A program made the position numbers and the translations under genes. The notes under the pieces are model-generated. The model made no database searches and was not told the DNA's origin. It saw only the letters and a program-made list of their open reading frames with translations. From positions 48,887,964-48,951,963 of the forward strand of contig NC_134015.1 of NCBI RefSeq assembly GCF_040712315.1: 64,000 nt of DNA, read 5' to 3'. Of the stretch, positions 18,617 through 32,700 are shown piece by piece. Source of the DNA: Castanea sativa. Taxonomy: Eukaryota > Streptophyta > Magnoliopsida > Fagales > Fagaceae. Position 1 is the first letter of the stretch. Each line of letters starts with the position of its first letter.

Positions 18617-20978
18617 TATAGTGAAGGATGGAGAGAGGTTTAAATCATGGATGTTTCCGTTAAAAACATTAAGAGTTATTAGTTAAGTTACAAAATTTTT
18701 GGCTTGAAAAGTGAGTTAATCATGCTTTTGCATTTGAGTTGAAATTACATATATGTTTTTAACAAGGTGGACACCAATAAATCATATTCCCTAAACACTT
18801 AAAAAAAAAAAAACCCCATAGAACTTAACTTATTTGACCACATTACTAAAATCTTCTTAAGATTTCGTAATTTGTATATAAGAATATTTGGAACATCTAA
18901 AAGAGGTGGACACCAACAAATGAAATCCTATTAATAGTAGTATAAATTAGGGTACATTTAGTGCACTGAATGTTGATTACATTAGGAATAGTAATTTTTA
19001 TTACTAAGAATAGAAAACATTGTAATGAAATAACTATTACTATTCATAAGTTTGGTTGTTACATATGGAAAGCTTGTAAATGATGATGTATAAGAAAACT
19101 TTACGTTTTTGGAAATATATTAATTTTAAAATCTATTATATGCACTAACGAATAGCTATTACATCCATTTTAAAGAGAAATAGCTATTCTTCAATTTAAA
19201 GAATATGATTAGAACTCTACCATTCAAATTAGGTTTAGGTAATAATTGGTTTAAAGAAATAAAAAAAAAAAAACCACATATGTGGGTTGTATAATATTTT
19301 TCCCCACCTCCAAGAAAGTTCCAAAATATTAAACTAATAAAAATTCAACTCAATTAAATTACAAAATTGTTTCTAAAAAAAAAAAGTTTTGGGTGTGCAG
19401 ATCAACATTAACAACCAATTCATTGTCCCTTACTGGTGATTTTGTGAAGGATGGTTACACGTGGGTATGTTTGGATGAGATGATGGAAAAATAGGAATTG
19501 AAAATAGGGAGGAGAAATTTTTTTTCCTATGTGTTTGGTAGAAGGGATGACAAAGAGGAAGAATAGAAAATAAATATAACCGTCCTTCATTTAGTTACGA
19601 GGAAAAATTGAAAAAAAGAAAATATTATTTATTGAAATTACTATTATGTCCTTATCATATAAGACATGATTACTAATTATTTTTCATAGCACCCACCAAA
19701 TATTGTATTAACTAATGATTATTAGAGTAGGATAGATACACGAAATTCATTATGGGTTAACTGTATCTTTGCTTTTTTTATATAAAAAAAATCCTAATAG
19801 ATCATGATGATGTTATAATTAATATATAATTAAATAAAATGTAATAATAATTTTATAATGGACATCATATATCTAAAGAAATTTGAAGATTATGCAATAA
19901 TATGAACTTTAAACTAACTGCATACACAACTGACCTTTAAGAAGCTAGTTTAAATTTATTGTGCATTTTTTGTAATATATGTACTTTTTTTGTTTAACTC
20001 TTTTTTGTAAAACAAAATTCTCACTTACAATAATTATACAACAATATTTTTATACTAAAAAAATCAATAATATATTCATTAGTGGGTGGAAAATATTCGC
20101 AAACTGTAAAAGGGGTTCCTTCCTAATTCCTTCCAAAAATTTTCATATATATTTTATAATAAGCAAATCATTTTTTTTTTTTTGTTACATGCCCCTTGGT
20201 GTTTTTCTCTAATATTGGCAGGCTCAGGTGGAAGATAATTGATTAGGTGGTTACTCAATTTTCTTTCCTCTATGTATTCACTCGAACAAAAACTGAAGAA
20301 GGCATAATTTAATTTTCTCAATCATTTTTCTCCTAGGTTTTTCGATCTGCCCTCTCTTCTCTTCCTCCATCCCCTTCCTTTCCAAATAGGAGGTTAGGGT
20401 TACTTTGATACAAACCGAGATCATCATCACCACGGCTCAAACCCAAAACATCCCCCCCCCCCCTCCCTTATATTCCTTTTCAATTATTTGTAATTTAATA
20501 AAAATAAATTTTACAGGGTATATGTTTGGTATAATTATTTTATTTTACGTATGTAGGTGAGAAGAGGGATCATTAGACAGCTAGCCTCAATAGTATTGAA
20601 AAATGGTACAAGTTTCCAATAAAAGCAACTAGTCTTGACTTTTGCAATCAAAGATGATATGAGTTTGGTTTCAGGGAGTGCCGTTGTGATTGATGTTTGA
20701 GTGTAAACGTTGGTTATGGATCTGATTGTGTATGGGTTTTTAAGGATGGGTCACAATAGTTGTCCGTAAGCGGTGGTTGTGATGATAGTTTTCTAATAAT
20801 AGGGGCATTTAGTTCAAAATTTTGGTACCACTTGTTGTCTAGAACGGCATTTGTATCTTTTTGCAATCATTGCTCATGTGCAGCACACATTTGACTATTA
20901 ATTTGATTTGACTATTAATTTGAGAATAATGCTTTATTCATGACATTTTTACAAGAATTTTATAACAAATTTTAGGTG
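18617..20978. other. AT-rich intergenic DNA
   Basis: No gene found. At about 19462-19560, GGGTATGTTTGGATGAGATG opens a sequence resembling the ends of the MITE at 51980, with possible counterpart sequence near 20350-20400, but I could not fix boundaries. A C run sits near 20452. The rest shows only AT-rich spacer. Confidence 0.45.
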
Positions 20979-20987
20979 GTAAACATG

Positions 20988-21140
20988 ATTTCAATTAACT
21001 CAACTGGTAAAGTATCTGATAGTTAAAAAAGAGATCTATGGTTCAATCCCCACCTACACCAAAAATCAATTGGTGTCTTGTTCTGATAATAAAAAATATC
21101 ATCAAGAGCGAACGTCATAAACTGAAACTCTAAAAAAAAA
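20988..21140 (+). mobile_element. tRNA-related SINE, family 2, copy 1
   Basis: AACTCAACTGGTAAAG near 20997 resembles box A and GGTTCAATCCCC near 21041 matches box B, 40-50 bp apart as in a tRNA gene. An A run closes it near 21140. Copies 28451-28603 and 45911-46078 share the whole length, including GATAATAAAAAATATCA. The flanking GTAAACATG / GTTAACATG is only an approximate duplication. Confidence 0.75.
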
Positions 21141-21513
21141 GTGTTAAGCTGTTAACATGTTACTAGTTTAAATCTAGACTTACTAATAGAATTGCTTTTT
21201 TACCCCCTAAGTAACAGCTTATCATATTTTTCATTAAAAAAATAATAATAACAGCTTATTACTTAAGATTTGTTATGAAATTATTATGAATATAGTTTTT
21301 TTCTTAATTTTAGCACCAATTTGGATTATAGGATGTTCATTGTCACAATTAGTCTAATTCTAGTGTTTTATACATGTACAACCTTATCAACTTTAAGATC
21401 TAAATTGTAAATACCCATAGATTAGGGTGGTTATGTACATTTAATTCTAATTATTAAGAATTTAAGACATCCCTCTATATGTATATATAAAGGAGGAAAC
21501 CAAAAAAATTTAA

Positions 21514-21675
21514 TTTTTTTTTTCTGATACAAGATAAAATTTCTACTTTAGTCTAATCTAAGTGTATATGTGTGTGAAGCTCCCTCCTGGAGACTTAAAC
21601 CCTAGCCCTTACCCCCCACACCCTACAAGCATTTATACTTGTAGAGTGACCATCGCACTAAGGGGGAGCGGTGGT
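21514..21675 (-). mobile_element. tRNA-related SINE, family 1, copy 2
   Basis: On the minus strand it matches 692-848 throughout (AAGTATAAATG, GGAGGGAG, ACACATATACACTTA, TTTTATCTTGTAT and tail). It is flanked by a 12-bp duplication, AAAAAAATTTAA, at 21502-21513 and 21676-21687. It has an additional 5' segment (GCTCCCCCTTAGTGCGATGG) that gives a clearer box A than copy 1. Confidence 0.85.
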
Positions 21676-21734
21676 AAAAAAATTTAAGAACATCAAAATA
21701 TAGGTTATTATTTAATAACTTAATGGATGGTTCG

Positions 21735-21738
<4 letters not shown>

Positions 21739-21766
<28 letters not shown>
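21739..21766. repeat. (TC)n microsatellite
   Basis: A pure CT dinucleotide run of about fourteen units. Confidence 0.95.
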
Positions 21767-21771
<5 letters not shown>

Positions 21772-21931
21772 TAATATATAATTTTTAGACTAAAGTATAC
21801 TTTTAGCCCCAAAAATTTGGGAATTGTTTTCATTTTGACTATTTACGTTTCAAAATTCTCATTTCGGCTGTTCTTGATTCCATTTTCATATTAGTTTAGT
21901 CAATAAAACTCTCTCGTTCCTTATATGATTC

Positions 21932-22510
21932 TAGGGGTGGCAATTCGTTTTCGCGTGTCGGGTTCGTGTCGTGTCAACTCATACGTATCCGACTATATGG
22001 GTCAACACTAACCCGACATGTTTATTAAACGGGTCAAGATTCCTCAACCCTAACACGACCCATTTATTAAACGGGTTAGTCGTGTCGACCTGTTTATCTA
22101 ATTTTATCAAAATGAAGAAAAACATTTATGGAAAAACAAGCAAATAAATATTTTAAATATAAAATTCAGAACTAATGAGTAATTATATTATAAATAATCA
22201 TTCAAAACTAAATCATATCTCAATATCATAAATAATCAATCATAATACATCAAAGAAAATAAACTATAACAACTAATAAGTTTATATACTTATAGTTTGA
22301 ATGGTATATTGGTAAAATTTCATTTAATTAAACGGGTCAGACGGGTCAAACAGGTTCTATAGGTTGAACCCTAACCCAACCCGTTTATCAAACAGGTTCG
22401 TCGTGTCAACCCGAATATGACACGAACCCATTAAGCCTCAACCCATAACCTGCTAATTTCATGTCGTGTCGTGTCGGGTTCGCGGGTCGTGTCCAATTTT
22501 GCCACCCCTA
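21932..22510. mobile_element. hAT-type MITE (579 bp)
   Basis: The 8-bp duplication TATGATTC lies at 21924-21931 and 22511-22518. The terminal inverted repeats are TAGGGGTGGCAA and TTGCCACCCCTA. The interior near each end is rich in ACGGGT/ACCCGT words (GTCGTGTC, AACGGGTCA) and the centre is AT-rich. The 8-bp duplication and TAGGGG ends identify hAT. It has no transposase. Confidence 0.9.
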
Positions 22511-22518
22511 TATGATTC

Positions 22519-25500
22519 TTTGTAGTCTAGAAGATGTAAGAGCCTCAAACTTGTGTTAAAAAATTGGATTAAGACTAAGTGCAATACTTATTAGCATGGT
22601 ATTGCACCACATGTAACTTTCAATCACAAATCTTAAACAAAATAAGTTTTAAAATGTAGAAGTAAAAATTTTTGTAAGAGAAACAGAAGTTATTACACAT
22701 GCTGCAATACTTAGGTATATATTGCACTTGATCTCAATTTCAAAAAACTTGTGATTCCTAGACTTTATTTGAATTTTTTAATCAAATAATTCGAGTAGAG
22801 TCTAGCCTGCAGAGTTTGGTAGGTTCTAAATATAGGTTAAAATAAATGTGCATGCATGGGTGGTTAAAATATGATTTTCAAACTTTGGCAGTATTAAGGT
22901 GGAGGTGTACTAGCAATTAAGATGGGTGTTTAAATATGGGTAGTCTACCAATTAAGGCTCAACGATACCGGTATATGAGAGCCTGGGTTGTATGAACTTC
23001 ACCCCCGTTAACATCATCCAATTATATATTTTTTAACACTCCTGTGTTTGTGTTCAGTGGTACCATTTGATCGTTTTATACAAAAATTTTGGGTTTCAGA
23101 TTTGTTTATGGCTGCATTAACAAATGAATCATTTTTAAAAAGTTTTAATACAATTTTTAAAAAAATATATAAAAAACAGTAAAAAAAAATCAGTAACTTT
23201 TTCCTTTTATCATAAAAAGTTTCTAAAAAATATCTCATAAATCTAATAACCTCAGAATATCTGTTAAATTTTCCTATAAAAGATCACTTTTCTGTGATTT
23301 AATGTATAATAAGTCTTTTAATATTTGTATACGATTAGCCGCCTCCCCTACCTCTTTTATTTAGAAGGGGAGAAAATAAAAATACCTTTTGAATGCATTT
23401 TGCTAATATGACTTTCTAAGTTTTAATTGTGAATGGTGAAGTAGTCATGAAACTAACTTTTAGTGCTCAACACCAAGTGAGGTATAGTACTATAGTAGTG
23501 TTCATTGACTGAACTAGGTCTAAGAAGCTTGAACTGCAATTAAAAATAAAATAAAATTGTGAAATATTATATAATAATAATAAAATCTATGGGTGTAAAT
23601 TTTTTAAATTTTTTTATAACTTGTACATTACAGTTTGAGAACCCAAGAAGTGAAGAATGAGCTTTATATTGTCTCTTTAAAGTTTGAAACCACAATTTGA
23701 GACCCAAAGAGACAAGTTGTGTGCAATTGAGATCATACTGAGTTATATTTCATGAGAGCTATGTTGTCAATTACTTCTTCTTTTTTCCCTTCTGATCCAT
23801 AAATTGAATAATAGTTTTTTTTTTTTTATGGGATAAATTGAATAAATAGTTGTTGGTTTTGCATTGAAAAAGAATTGTCACCTACCGTTTGTTAGGTTTC
23901 TGTCAATCAATTATCAGTTTAATTGTTGCTATCCATAATTTTTAAGTTTGATAGAATTTTAATTATTTTCTTGTGCTTTGAAAGAAACTAAAATCTTAAT
24001 AACAGTACTTTGCAATTAGGGTATCCACAATCTTTGTCCCTTCCCAATCATAAAATGATTCTGTGTAAGATTCTGATACAAAGTGACAACAAAGTGGGGA
24101 AAACCATGGGTGTCTACTTTATAATTTAGAGTTTCTGTATCATCCCTGTTCATTAAAACTGATAGCCTATCAATCAGATACTTGTATAAGTTTGAGTCAA
24201 CTTCTTCCTATTCATAAAAAAAATAATAATTATAATTATTATTATTTTTAATTTATTATCATAGTTTGACAATTTAATCATAGTGATAGGCTTGCTTAGT
24301 CTTTGTATTACTTTCACTTTATTATAAAGTTTCCAACTTTAAGAACCGACAACTCTCGTATCAAAGGGGTTGCTATCTTTATTTTCTTTTTCTTCCTTTT
24401 GTTCTTTTATTGCAGAGGCTCTCCTTTTTTCTCTTTAATTTCCAGTCAACTACATGAATAGTATCCAGAGTCTTTTTAGCTTTTAGTCTTTATCATTGTG
24501 CTAATAAAAATATTTTTGTCTTCCCAACGTTTCTGCTTAAGAAAAAAAGAAAAAGCAATCTTTTCCTATTTGACATTGAAGTGTATTTAAGAGACTCCAT
24601 CAATAAACTAATAAGCAGCCTTTAGATAGAATGTTATTACTTCAATAATAAGCTTGGGAGACAGAAGGGTTTCTTGCTTTTTCTTTTACTTTTGCCATAT
24701 AATAAAATAGATAATATGGTTTGGTAATTGTCTTACTCATATGAAAGTTTCAAGCCAATCTTAACAAGATACCTATTCATCATGACTCCAATACATTCAC
24801 TACCAATGATATTACCTTTTAGTTTCCTTATAGGTAAAATTTTTGAGGGGATTTGTGAATGTCTCTCTTTGATCATCTAATAGTCTTTATTGTCAAATAA
24901 AGGTCATGAATTCAAAAAAATAATTGTATACACTAAAAAGAAACCTATTGATATCTTGATTTAGTAATTAAAAATAAATTATTATGGAGCGGACAACCGA
25001 ACACTATGGATTTAAATCTAATCATATTTATGAAAAACATTTTTTTTTTTTGTATTTATAAAAAAAGTTAGAGAATTTAATTTCTGATGTGCCCCACAGT
25101 TAGGGGTGAATATGCCAATTTTTCCAAAAGATAAAAGAAAGCATATACTATATTATATAATAAAAGTTGAGCTTAGACGTTGTAATTGCACCAAGTGGTT
25201 ATCCTACTTGATAGCCAAGTGGTAATGCCAAGTTGCACCAATTTTTTTTATATGAAAATAACAACTTAATTTTTTTTATCAACTTTTCCTTTACTACTTT
25301 GTTAATTCTTTATATAGTAAAAAAAAGCTTAATTAGTCTATAAAAAAAATTTCCCCTTAAGCTTAATTGTTTTTATCAACTTTTCTTTTAATGCTTTATC
25401 AATTATTTGGATAGACATAATTAGTCCGTTGTCATTAGTAACATAGAAGCCATAATTGCACTAAGTGGTTATCTACGATTGCCACATGGTTGTACCAAAT

Positions 25501-28010
25501 TTTAGTAATTTTTTAAAAACTAAACTGCTCTTATCAACTTTTGATTTAGTACTTTATCAATATCAATGCATTGTTTTCTATAAAAAAAATAAATATCAAT
25601 GCATTGGATAGACACAAAAGCTTAATTGTTGATATTCAAATTTTTTCCCATTTAGCTTAATATATTATTCTTATCAATCTCTCCAATATGCTTTATCAGT
25701 TCTCTAGATAGACATCCATAAATAAAAAATAAAAAAAGATTAAATTAAATTGAATTATATATATCTGGATAGACACAAAAACTTAATCGTAATATCAACA
25801 TCTCTTTCTTTCTTTCTTTCTTTCTTTCTTTTTTTCCTTCATTTTTTGATTTCTACGTTTTCTTCTGGTTTCATAGTCATTGGAGATAACGTTTCCATGT
25901 GTTATATTATATTAAAATTTTGAAAAATATTTATTCTTTTATGATAAAGTATATGAAAGTATGATTGTGAGTACAAAAGAACCCAAAAAAAAAAAAAAAT
26001 CAAGTACGATAAACAAAAAAGGATATTATATCCAACTTAATTAGAAAACTTTAAAGGAGATAAATTTTACTAATAAGCTTGAACCTATCACAAAATTCAG
26101 CAAGAATTTAATTGTACTCACGATTATAATTCAGCAAGAATTTTTTAAAAAGTTTAGAAAAATTGGGTTGTTCTTAAATTATGGACTTGAGGTTTTGGTT
26201 TATCCCTAAACTTTCAACTGTTTTTTTTTTTTTGGATTTTTTTTAGTTATTAAATTCAAAGAATGTCATGGTGATTGCTTAAGGCTTAAAAGCACAATAT
26301 TTTATGTGAATTTCATTTATAGGAGAATGAAAAATGTATATAATTTAAGTATTTGAAGATATTATTAGCTATTGTTTCTCTATAAATTATATGTTCTATA
26401 GGTTTATAACCAAAATGGTGCAACCCATGTAAGTTTAACTAGTTCATACTTTTTTTTTTTTTTTTTTTTTGAGAAAACGTTCATACTATTTTTCATAAAA
26501 TTGACATGATGCGTGCACACAATCTATATTATGGAATATGGACGAAATAATAACATAGTTTGTATCACTTGAGTGCTTGTCCAATGAAAAACATATCCCA
26601 CATCACTTTCCAATTTTAGTAGTCATTGTCCTTCTAAAATTAGTATTATTTAATCAGTTCAACTAGACGTCAACTCCTAGAGCAGGGTATCTCACAAAAT
26701 AATAATAATAATAATAAGAAGAAGAAGAAGAATATTTTGATTTCTAATCTTTACTAGAAGTTTTTTTTTCATTTCTAAACTTTAATCATTTTTTTCCACC
26801 TTTAAACTTTGTAGAAATTTTTTTCAATAGTTTAGAAATAAAAATAAGGATGAAAAAATAATTTTTTTCAATAGTTTAATAATGAAAAAATATATATTTT
26901 TTAAATATTAAGTATAAAAAATGAAACATTTTCAATAATTTCGAGACGAAAGACAAACTTTTCAAAAGTTTAGAAACAAAAAATGAACATTTTAAAGTTT
27001 AGGGATGATAAACAAATTTTTTATAAAGTTTAAGTACTAAAATAGTATTTTATTCAAAAAAAAAATTACACCTTAGAAATTGTGAGATTATTACAAATTT
27101 GTAATTATTAATTATGAAAAGGAACGCATTCCATTCCAAAGTCATATGAAATTATAAATATGGAAAGAAAATCACCGCTAAACCAGTATTTAAAAAAAAA
27201 ATTAAAAAAAAATTGAAAAAACAATATGAATTTTGACCAACCGAAACAAACCTTCACTTAAGAAAATAATGAATCTTGACTGTTTAAACAAACCTTCAGC
27301 TATATTTCTTTTTAGTGGTTTTTATTTTTTGTAGTTAAAAATAATGCAATAATTAAGAGATAAGAGTAATGTTACCAACGTAAATTAAAAATTAAAAAAA
27401 GGGTAATATTACAAACACAATAATTTTCATAACATTTTTTACAACTATTAATTTGTTATTGGTTTTCATTTAGATTCTACCCATGACCCTACTTTATTGT
27501 CTACCATTAGTAATTTACAATTTCAACGTTTATGAAAAATTGTTGTGGCTTTAGAGTTATTAAATAATTATATAGAGATAATCATACCCACAAATACACT
27601 AGTGTCAGTTATTACAACTCCATCCACATTGAGTCAACTCACTCAAATCTTAAACCAATAAATTTAGGTTGCAACATTTTTTTCATAGCCATTAACACGA
27701 CCTATTGCAATTGGTATATAATAAAAAATAGTATTAGTAATAAAATTTTTGAAAATGTATTAGTAATAAACTTAGATAAAACTTATATGTCTCTAATCAT
27801 GATTTTTTTTTTTTAAATAAAATTTTCATTCATAGAATAAAGTCAAATGTACATAAGAGATAAGTCCTCCAATAGATTAACATTTGAAACGTCTTACTAC
27901 CGGATTCACTTTATACAATAGACTGTCAATAATTACGCCCAAAAAAAAAAAAAAAGTAAAATTTGTTAGGTACATGACATGTGACAAAGCTTGAGTCCAG
28001 GCCCTCGAGT
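22519..28010. other. Gene-free AT-rich intergenic DNA
   Basis: About 5.5 kb with no open frame or RNA gene that I can support. It contains a TTTC microsatellite near 25805-25830, AAT/AAG trinucleotide runs near 26698-26731 and many long A/T runs. At 25140-25810 a repeated word family (AAGTGGTTATC, TTTATCAATT) suggests an old decayed transposon without recognisable ends. 26800-27050 consists of degenerate AAACTTT/AAAGTTT repeats. Confidence 0.5.
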
Positions 28011-28757
28011 GCATTGAACCTGTTATGTGATAACATGTAAATAAAAATAAACACGTGCCACAATCATAAAAAATTCAATACACTAGAACAATGGATTTAA
28101 GTCAAAACGCATGATGCCATTCTTTTATTTTCTTTTCTGTTTTTGAAAAGAGAGATTTATTGATTGAAACTTATAAGCTAGTACATCTGTCTAGAAGCCA
28201 TATCAGATAAATGGCTAGTTACAAAAGAGACCATAAGACACCCACGAGGAGTTTCGATTTGAAAAAAGATCACATACATAGTTATACATTACAAAACTTG
28301 GACGGCATTGGACTCATTATGTGATTACATGTAATCAAAAGTAAACGCATGTCACAACTACAAAAAGTTCAATACACTAAAACATTGGACTCAAACCAAA
28401 ACGCACGTCATGTATTTTTCTTTTTTTTCTTTGAAAAGAAAAATTTATTGTAGGTTCTAATTAACTTAACTGGTAAAATTTCTGATAGTTGAATAAGAGA
28501 TTTGGAGTTTAATCCCTACCTACACTAAAAACTTATTGATATTTTGATCTGATGATAAAGAGCTATCACAGTTGAAATTATCTCAAAATATATATATATA
28601 TATATTTATTTGAAACTTATGACCTCATACATCTGTCCAGAAGTTATACTTAGATAGACGACTAGTTACAAAATGGACCATAGGGCACTCAGGAGGAGTG
28701 CCGACTTGAAAAAGATCTCATACATAGCTATATACTACAAAATACAAAACTTGGACA
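28011..28757. repeat. Local tandem duplication of about 292 bp, second copy enlarged by a SINE
   Basis: Unit 1 (28011-28302) and unit 2 (28303-28757) share GCATTG(A/G)AC, TGTGAT(A/T)ACATGTAA, CAATACACTA, AAACGCA, ACATCTGTC and ACAAAACTTGGAC in the same order. Unit 2 is longer because the SINE at 28451-28603 interrupts it. Confidence 0.85.
28451..28603 (+). mobile_element. tRNA-related SINE, family 2, copy 2
   Basis: Shares AACTTAACTGGTAAAAT (box A region), GAGTTTAATCCC (box B region) and the TGATCTGATGATAAAGAGC tail region with the other family 2 copies. ATTTATT flanks it at 28443-28449 and 28604-28610. The same sequence occurs only once in the uninterrupted duplicate near 28157, which confirms the insertion. 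Confidence 0.85.
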
Positions 28758-29001
28758 ATGATCATATTCTTCTCGCTACTTCTCTGCTCTCTACCTCTCT
28801 TGTCCATGTCATTATTCATTTTCTAAAAACTATCTAGTCTCTACCGTACCAAACCAAACCAAACCAATCCCATACAAAGAATGTAATAAAAAGGAAAATA
28901 AATAGTCTTCCACTCTTAACAGTTTATTTTATCCCAAAAAAAAAAAAAAGTGATTTAGCTGTAGGAGCGTTAAATTTAGATGCAACCCACCAAATGGTCT
29001 G

Positions 29002-29008
29002 TATAAAT
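29002..29008 (+). promoter_or_regulatory. Probable TATA box of the KUP gene
   Basis: TATAAAT about 780 bp before the start codon, followed by a CT-rich, leader-like region (29095-29205 with CTCTCT runs). A spliced or long 5' UTR would fit plant KUP genes. The start site itself is not visible. Confidence 0.45.
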
Positions 29009-29786
29009 TATGCTATTTATCCTCAGCCTCCTATTTTCACTGCTGAATTTTAGATCGCTTCACCTCAGACAAAGTGTGTAAAAAAACAAAGAAGTTAACA
29101 ACTTTCCCTCTCTCCTAAACCCAAAACCAACCAACCACTACTACTACTACTACTACAAAAAGAAACCATCTTTCTCTCTCTTTCATTTTCTCTCTCTCTA
29201 GAACTTTGACACAAAATATTCTAATCCTGTGAAGTTGTTGTTGTTGTAGTAGTAGTCCTACTAGAGGTTCTCTGATTATTACAAAGGTTTAGGCCGTGTG
29301 GCTTTTCGTGTTTGTTTCAGTTTTTTAATGTTCTTTTGGTTTATGTCGCTGTTTCTAATGGTTGTTCACCTGCTGTGTACAGTTTTTTAATTTTTTGGTT
29401 TAAATTAAACAAAGCAGCACAATTTTTCTTATTTAAATAATTGAATAAACAATTTCGTGTATTTATCTGATTATCTGAGTAGCTATAGCTTTGCTTCTTC
29501 AAAGGACTAAACTGGTGGAGGCGTTTTTTTTATCAAAAGGGATGTGATTGAATTCCTTCTATCTACAGTAAAAAACATCACTTTCTTTCAAATCTCTCTG
29601 CAACCCATCGTTGATCTGGAAAGTCGTCGCCTTTGTCTAAACAATAATTTTTTTTTTTTCAATCTTAGAGTATAAGTACATAATTGGTGTTTTTTGGCAA
29701 ATGGGTCTTCCTTGAATCTCTTACATTTTACAGCTACAAACAAAGAAAAAAAAAATGGGTTTTTTGAGTCTTTGAGAGCACCCATC

Positions 29787-32700
29787 ATGGATCTGGAAAC
29801 TGGGGTTTATCAAAACCGTGCTAAGGTGAGCTTAGGAGTTAGGAATATTCATAAAACATGCATTAATTTCTGATCAAGTCTGTGCTTTTCAGACATTTTG
29901 AGTGAAACCCAGTTTGTGTTTTTTTGTAGTAAAGTTGTTGTCTTTTTGTTGCAGGTGAATTCATGGAAGACAGTGCTGACTTTGGCCTATCAAAGTCTTG
30001 GTGTTGTGTATGGAGATTTGAGCACTTCACCTTTATACGTGTATCAAAGCACATTTGCTGGCGAAGATATTCAACACTCAGAGACCAATGAAGAGATTTA
30101 TGGTGTTTTGTCCTTTGTGTTCTGGACACTCACTTTGGTTCCTTTGCTTAAATACGTTTTTATTGTGCTCAAAGCTGATGATAATGGTGAAGGAGGGACA
30201 TTTGCTCTGTACTCGTTGCTGTGTCGACATGCCAGGGTCAGCTCACTCCCCAATTTCCAGTTGGCAGATGAGGAACTTTCTCAATACAAGAAGGACAACA
30301 AAAAATTGTGCAATACTGGGTTGGGATCAAGACTGAAGTCTATGTTGGAGAGGCACAGGGTTTTACAAAGGTCTCTGCTGGTTCTGGCTTTGGTTGGGAC
30401 TTGCATGGTTATTGGTGATGGTGTGCTTACACCAGCTATTTCTGGTAAATCATATGTGCTCTTAGTTCTTCTGGGTTTTGATTTAAAGTTTGAATTTTTT
30501 CATGTGACTAACATGATTGTGTTGGTTGGTGCAGTTTTTTCTGCGATTTCCGGCCTCGAGTTTTCTATGTCAAAAGAGCAACACAAATGTAAGGTTCTTG
30601 AATCTTGACTTTGTCTTTGTTTTTATTTGATATGTGAGTTGTTTGTTGAGACTACCTGTATGTAAAATTGATGGTTGAGTAGCTTGTGGGTTATTTTCTC
30701 CTTTAATAATTTGTTTGTTGAATCTTTTTCCATTCAAATTAGTGGAGTTCAGCAGTGTCAATTTTAAGTTTCTGTTGTTTAGTCCAAATTTTCCACAATC
30801 TATTAAAATTTCCAGATTTTGATTCTGAACTGTTGCGCAGGTTTTTCAGGGTTTCCATTATGCAAACATTTTACTGGTCTTATATCTGCTGCTATCATTT
30901 CCATAAATCAATCATTATCTTTTCCTTTCTTTTCAATATCCTGGGAATTGCTTTTGTTTATACTCATGATTGTCAACCCACCCGTTCTCTCAAGACTGTG
31001 CTGTGGAGCCCGCAGTGTAATTTGCCCATTCAGGTTGCAAAACTATGTGTCCACCAATAACATGATAAACTGGCTCGAATGGATAGAGCAGCATAGTTTT
31101 TCTTCTCTGTTTTTTTCCCCTCCATTTTTCCCTTTTTTTTTTTCTTGAGAATTGAAAGTGCTTTTTCCTCTGTTTCTAATTACCATATATGATATAACTC
31201 ATAATCTTGCATATCTCCCTTGGGGATTATATATAACACAGAATAAAGGGTTGAAAACTTGTTTGTAAGACCTCTAATTTCTCAAGCAGTGGGTCATCAC
31301 CATAATTCAAATTCTTTGCCTTATTTTGAAGCAATCTAGGCAAGTGCCGATGATGGAGAAATTGAATACCAATTCCACTATTTTGAATGGATTCCTCTTT
31401 AAATATTACTCTTTTTGAGTGGATGTGGAGATATTAATTTTCAAATGAAAGAAGTCATCGTCATACCCACCCCCAAGGTAGCTTAAGAGTTGTTACAAAG
31501 GGTTTAGGGACGAAAAAAGAAACACTACAGTATCCATGTTCCAGCTCATTCACCAGAATGCCAAGTATAAGAGAAGCTATGCTGAATATCTGAATATCTT
31601 TGGTTGACTACAATTTCTATGATATCGTCTTTGACTCACAGTTAAAGGAAGGGAAGAGGAGGTGCCCAAGAGATTTTCATGCTTCAGATGTTAGTCCCTG
31701 TATACCAAAACCTGTCAAAAGAAGTTTTTTGGTTTTGTCTTGTTGACAGTGTCTTTTAGATTTCATCTTGTATTAGGTTGGACTTACACTTGTGACAAAT
31801 AGATTATCTCTGACATAGGCTTAATATGGTATTTGGTGGAGTTTTAGTGGCTGCATAATCTAGGAGTAGGCCAGTAGAAGCCCATCACATAAAAACAGTG
31901 TTAATTAGAAGCTAAGTGGACTATGAGGAGATGACCTTTATTCAAAAATTTCAGTGGTACCATACTGAGTGCTGATATGCCTACTCTCAGAACTTGTTTA
32001 AATATCATGACCTTGGTTTGAGGGAGAGGAAAACTGACCTTGGGAGATTGTAATTTTGGTCGCTATTGCTGCAACTATATTGCTTGTTTCTTTCTGTTAA
32101 AGTGTGATATGATTATGACAAAGTTAAGAAAGCAATACGATAAAAAGAAAATATTCTCTCTTTTTTAACACATTTCAGTGGAATTTTTAATTGAAATATC
32201 TAGATTCCGATGATGTGAATACCTATCATGATTTATAGTGGATCAATTACAAGGTTCAAGTTGATAAGGAGTCTAGTTCTTCTTGTCATACCACCACTAC
32301 TAGTTAAGACTTCAATCTCAAGAAATGCAACTCTAATTAAGTTTTTTGTTTTAAAAACTGCATATGGTACTTCTGCATTGGTGAATGGGCCACCATTGCT
32401 TCTGTTCAATTGGAAAATTCTATATTGAAAAGCTGAGAAGCTTGGTCTTTATTCAAACTATACCAGTTTTCAAGATCGGAGCTATCAGCCACTCTCCCCA
32501 TCTTCAGAAGACAATTTCTATTTCATTTTCTACTCGACTAAATAGAACAGGGCCATATAAGTTGATACAAATTTATCTGGTGCAAATCTATGGTCTATCT
32601 TATATATATATAGGCATGATCCAGTGGGCCCTTTTTATGGAAGTGTTAAAGAAAAATGACCCTTGATCTCATAGAACAAATAGGTTCAAGAAATATGAGT

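Noticed and set aside
30755..31148. Two open frames in KUP intron 3
   Set aside because: Overlapping chance frames in AT-rich intron with no family resemblance; the exon phases join across them.
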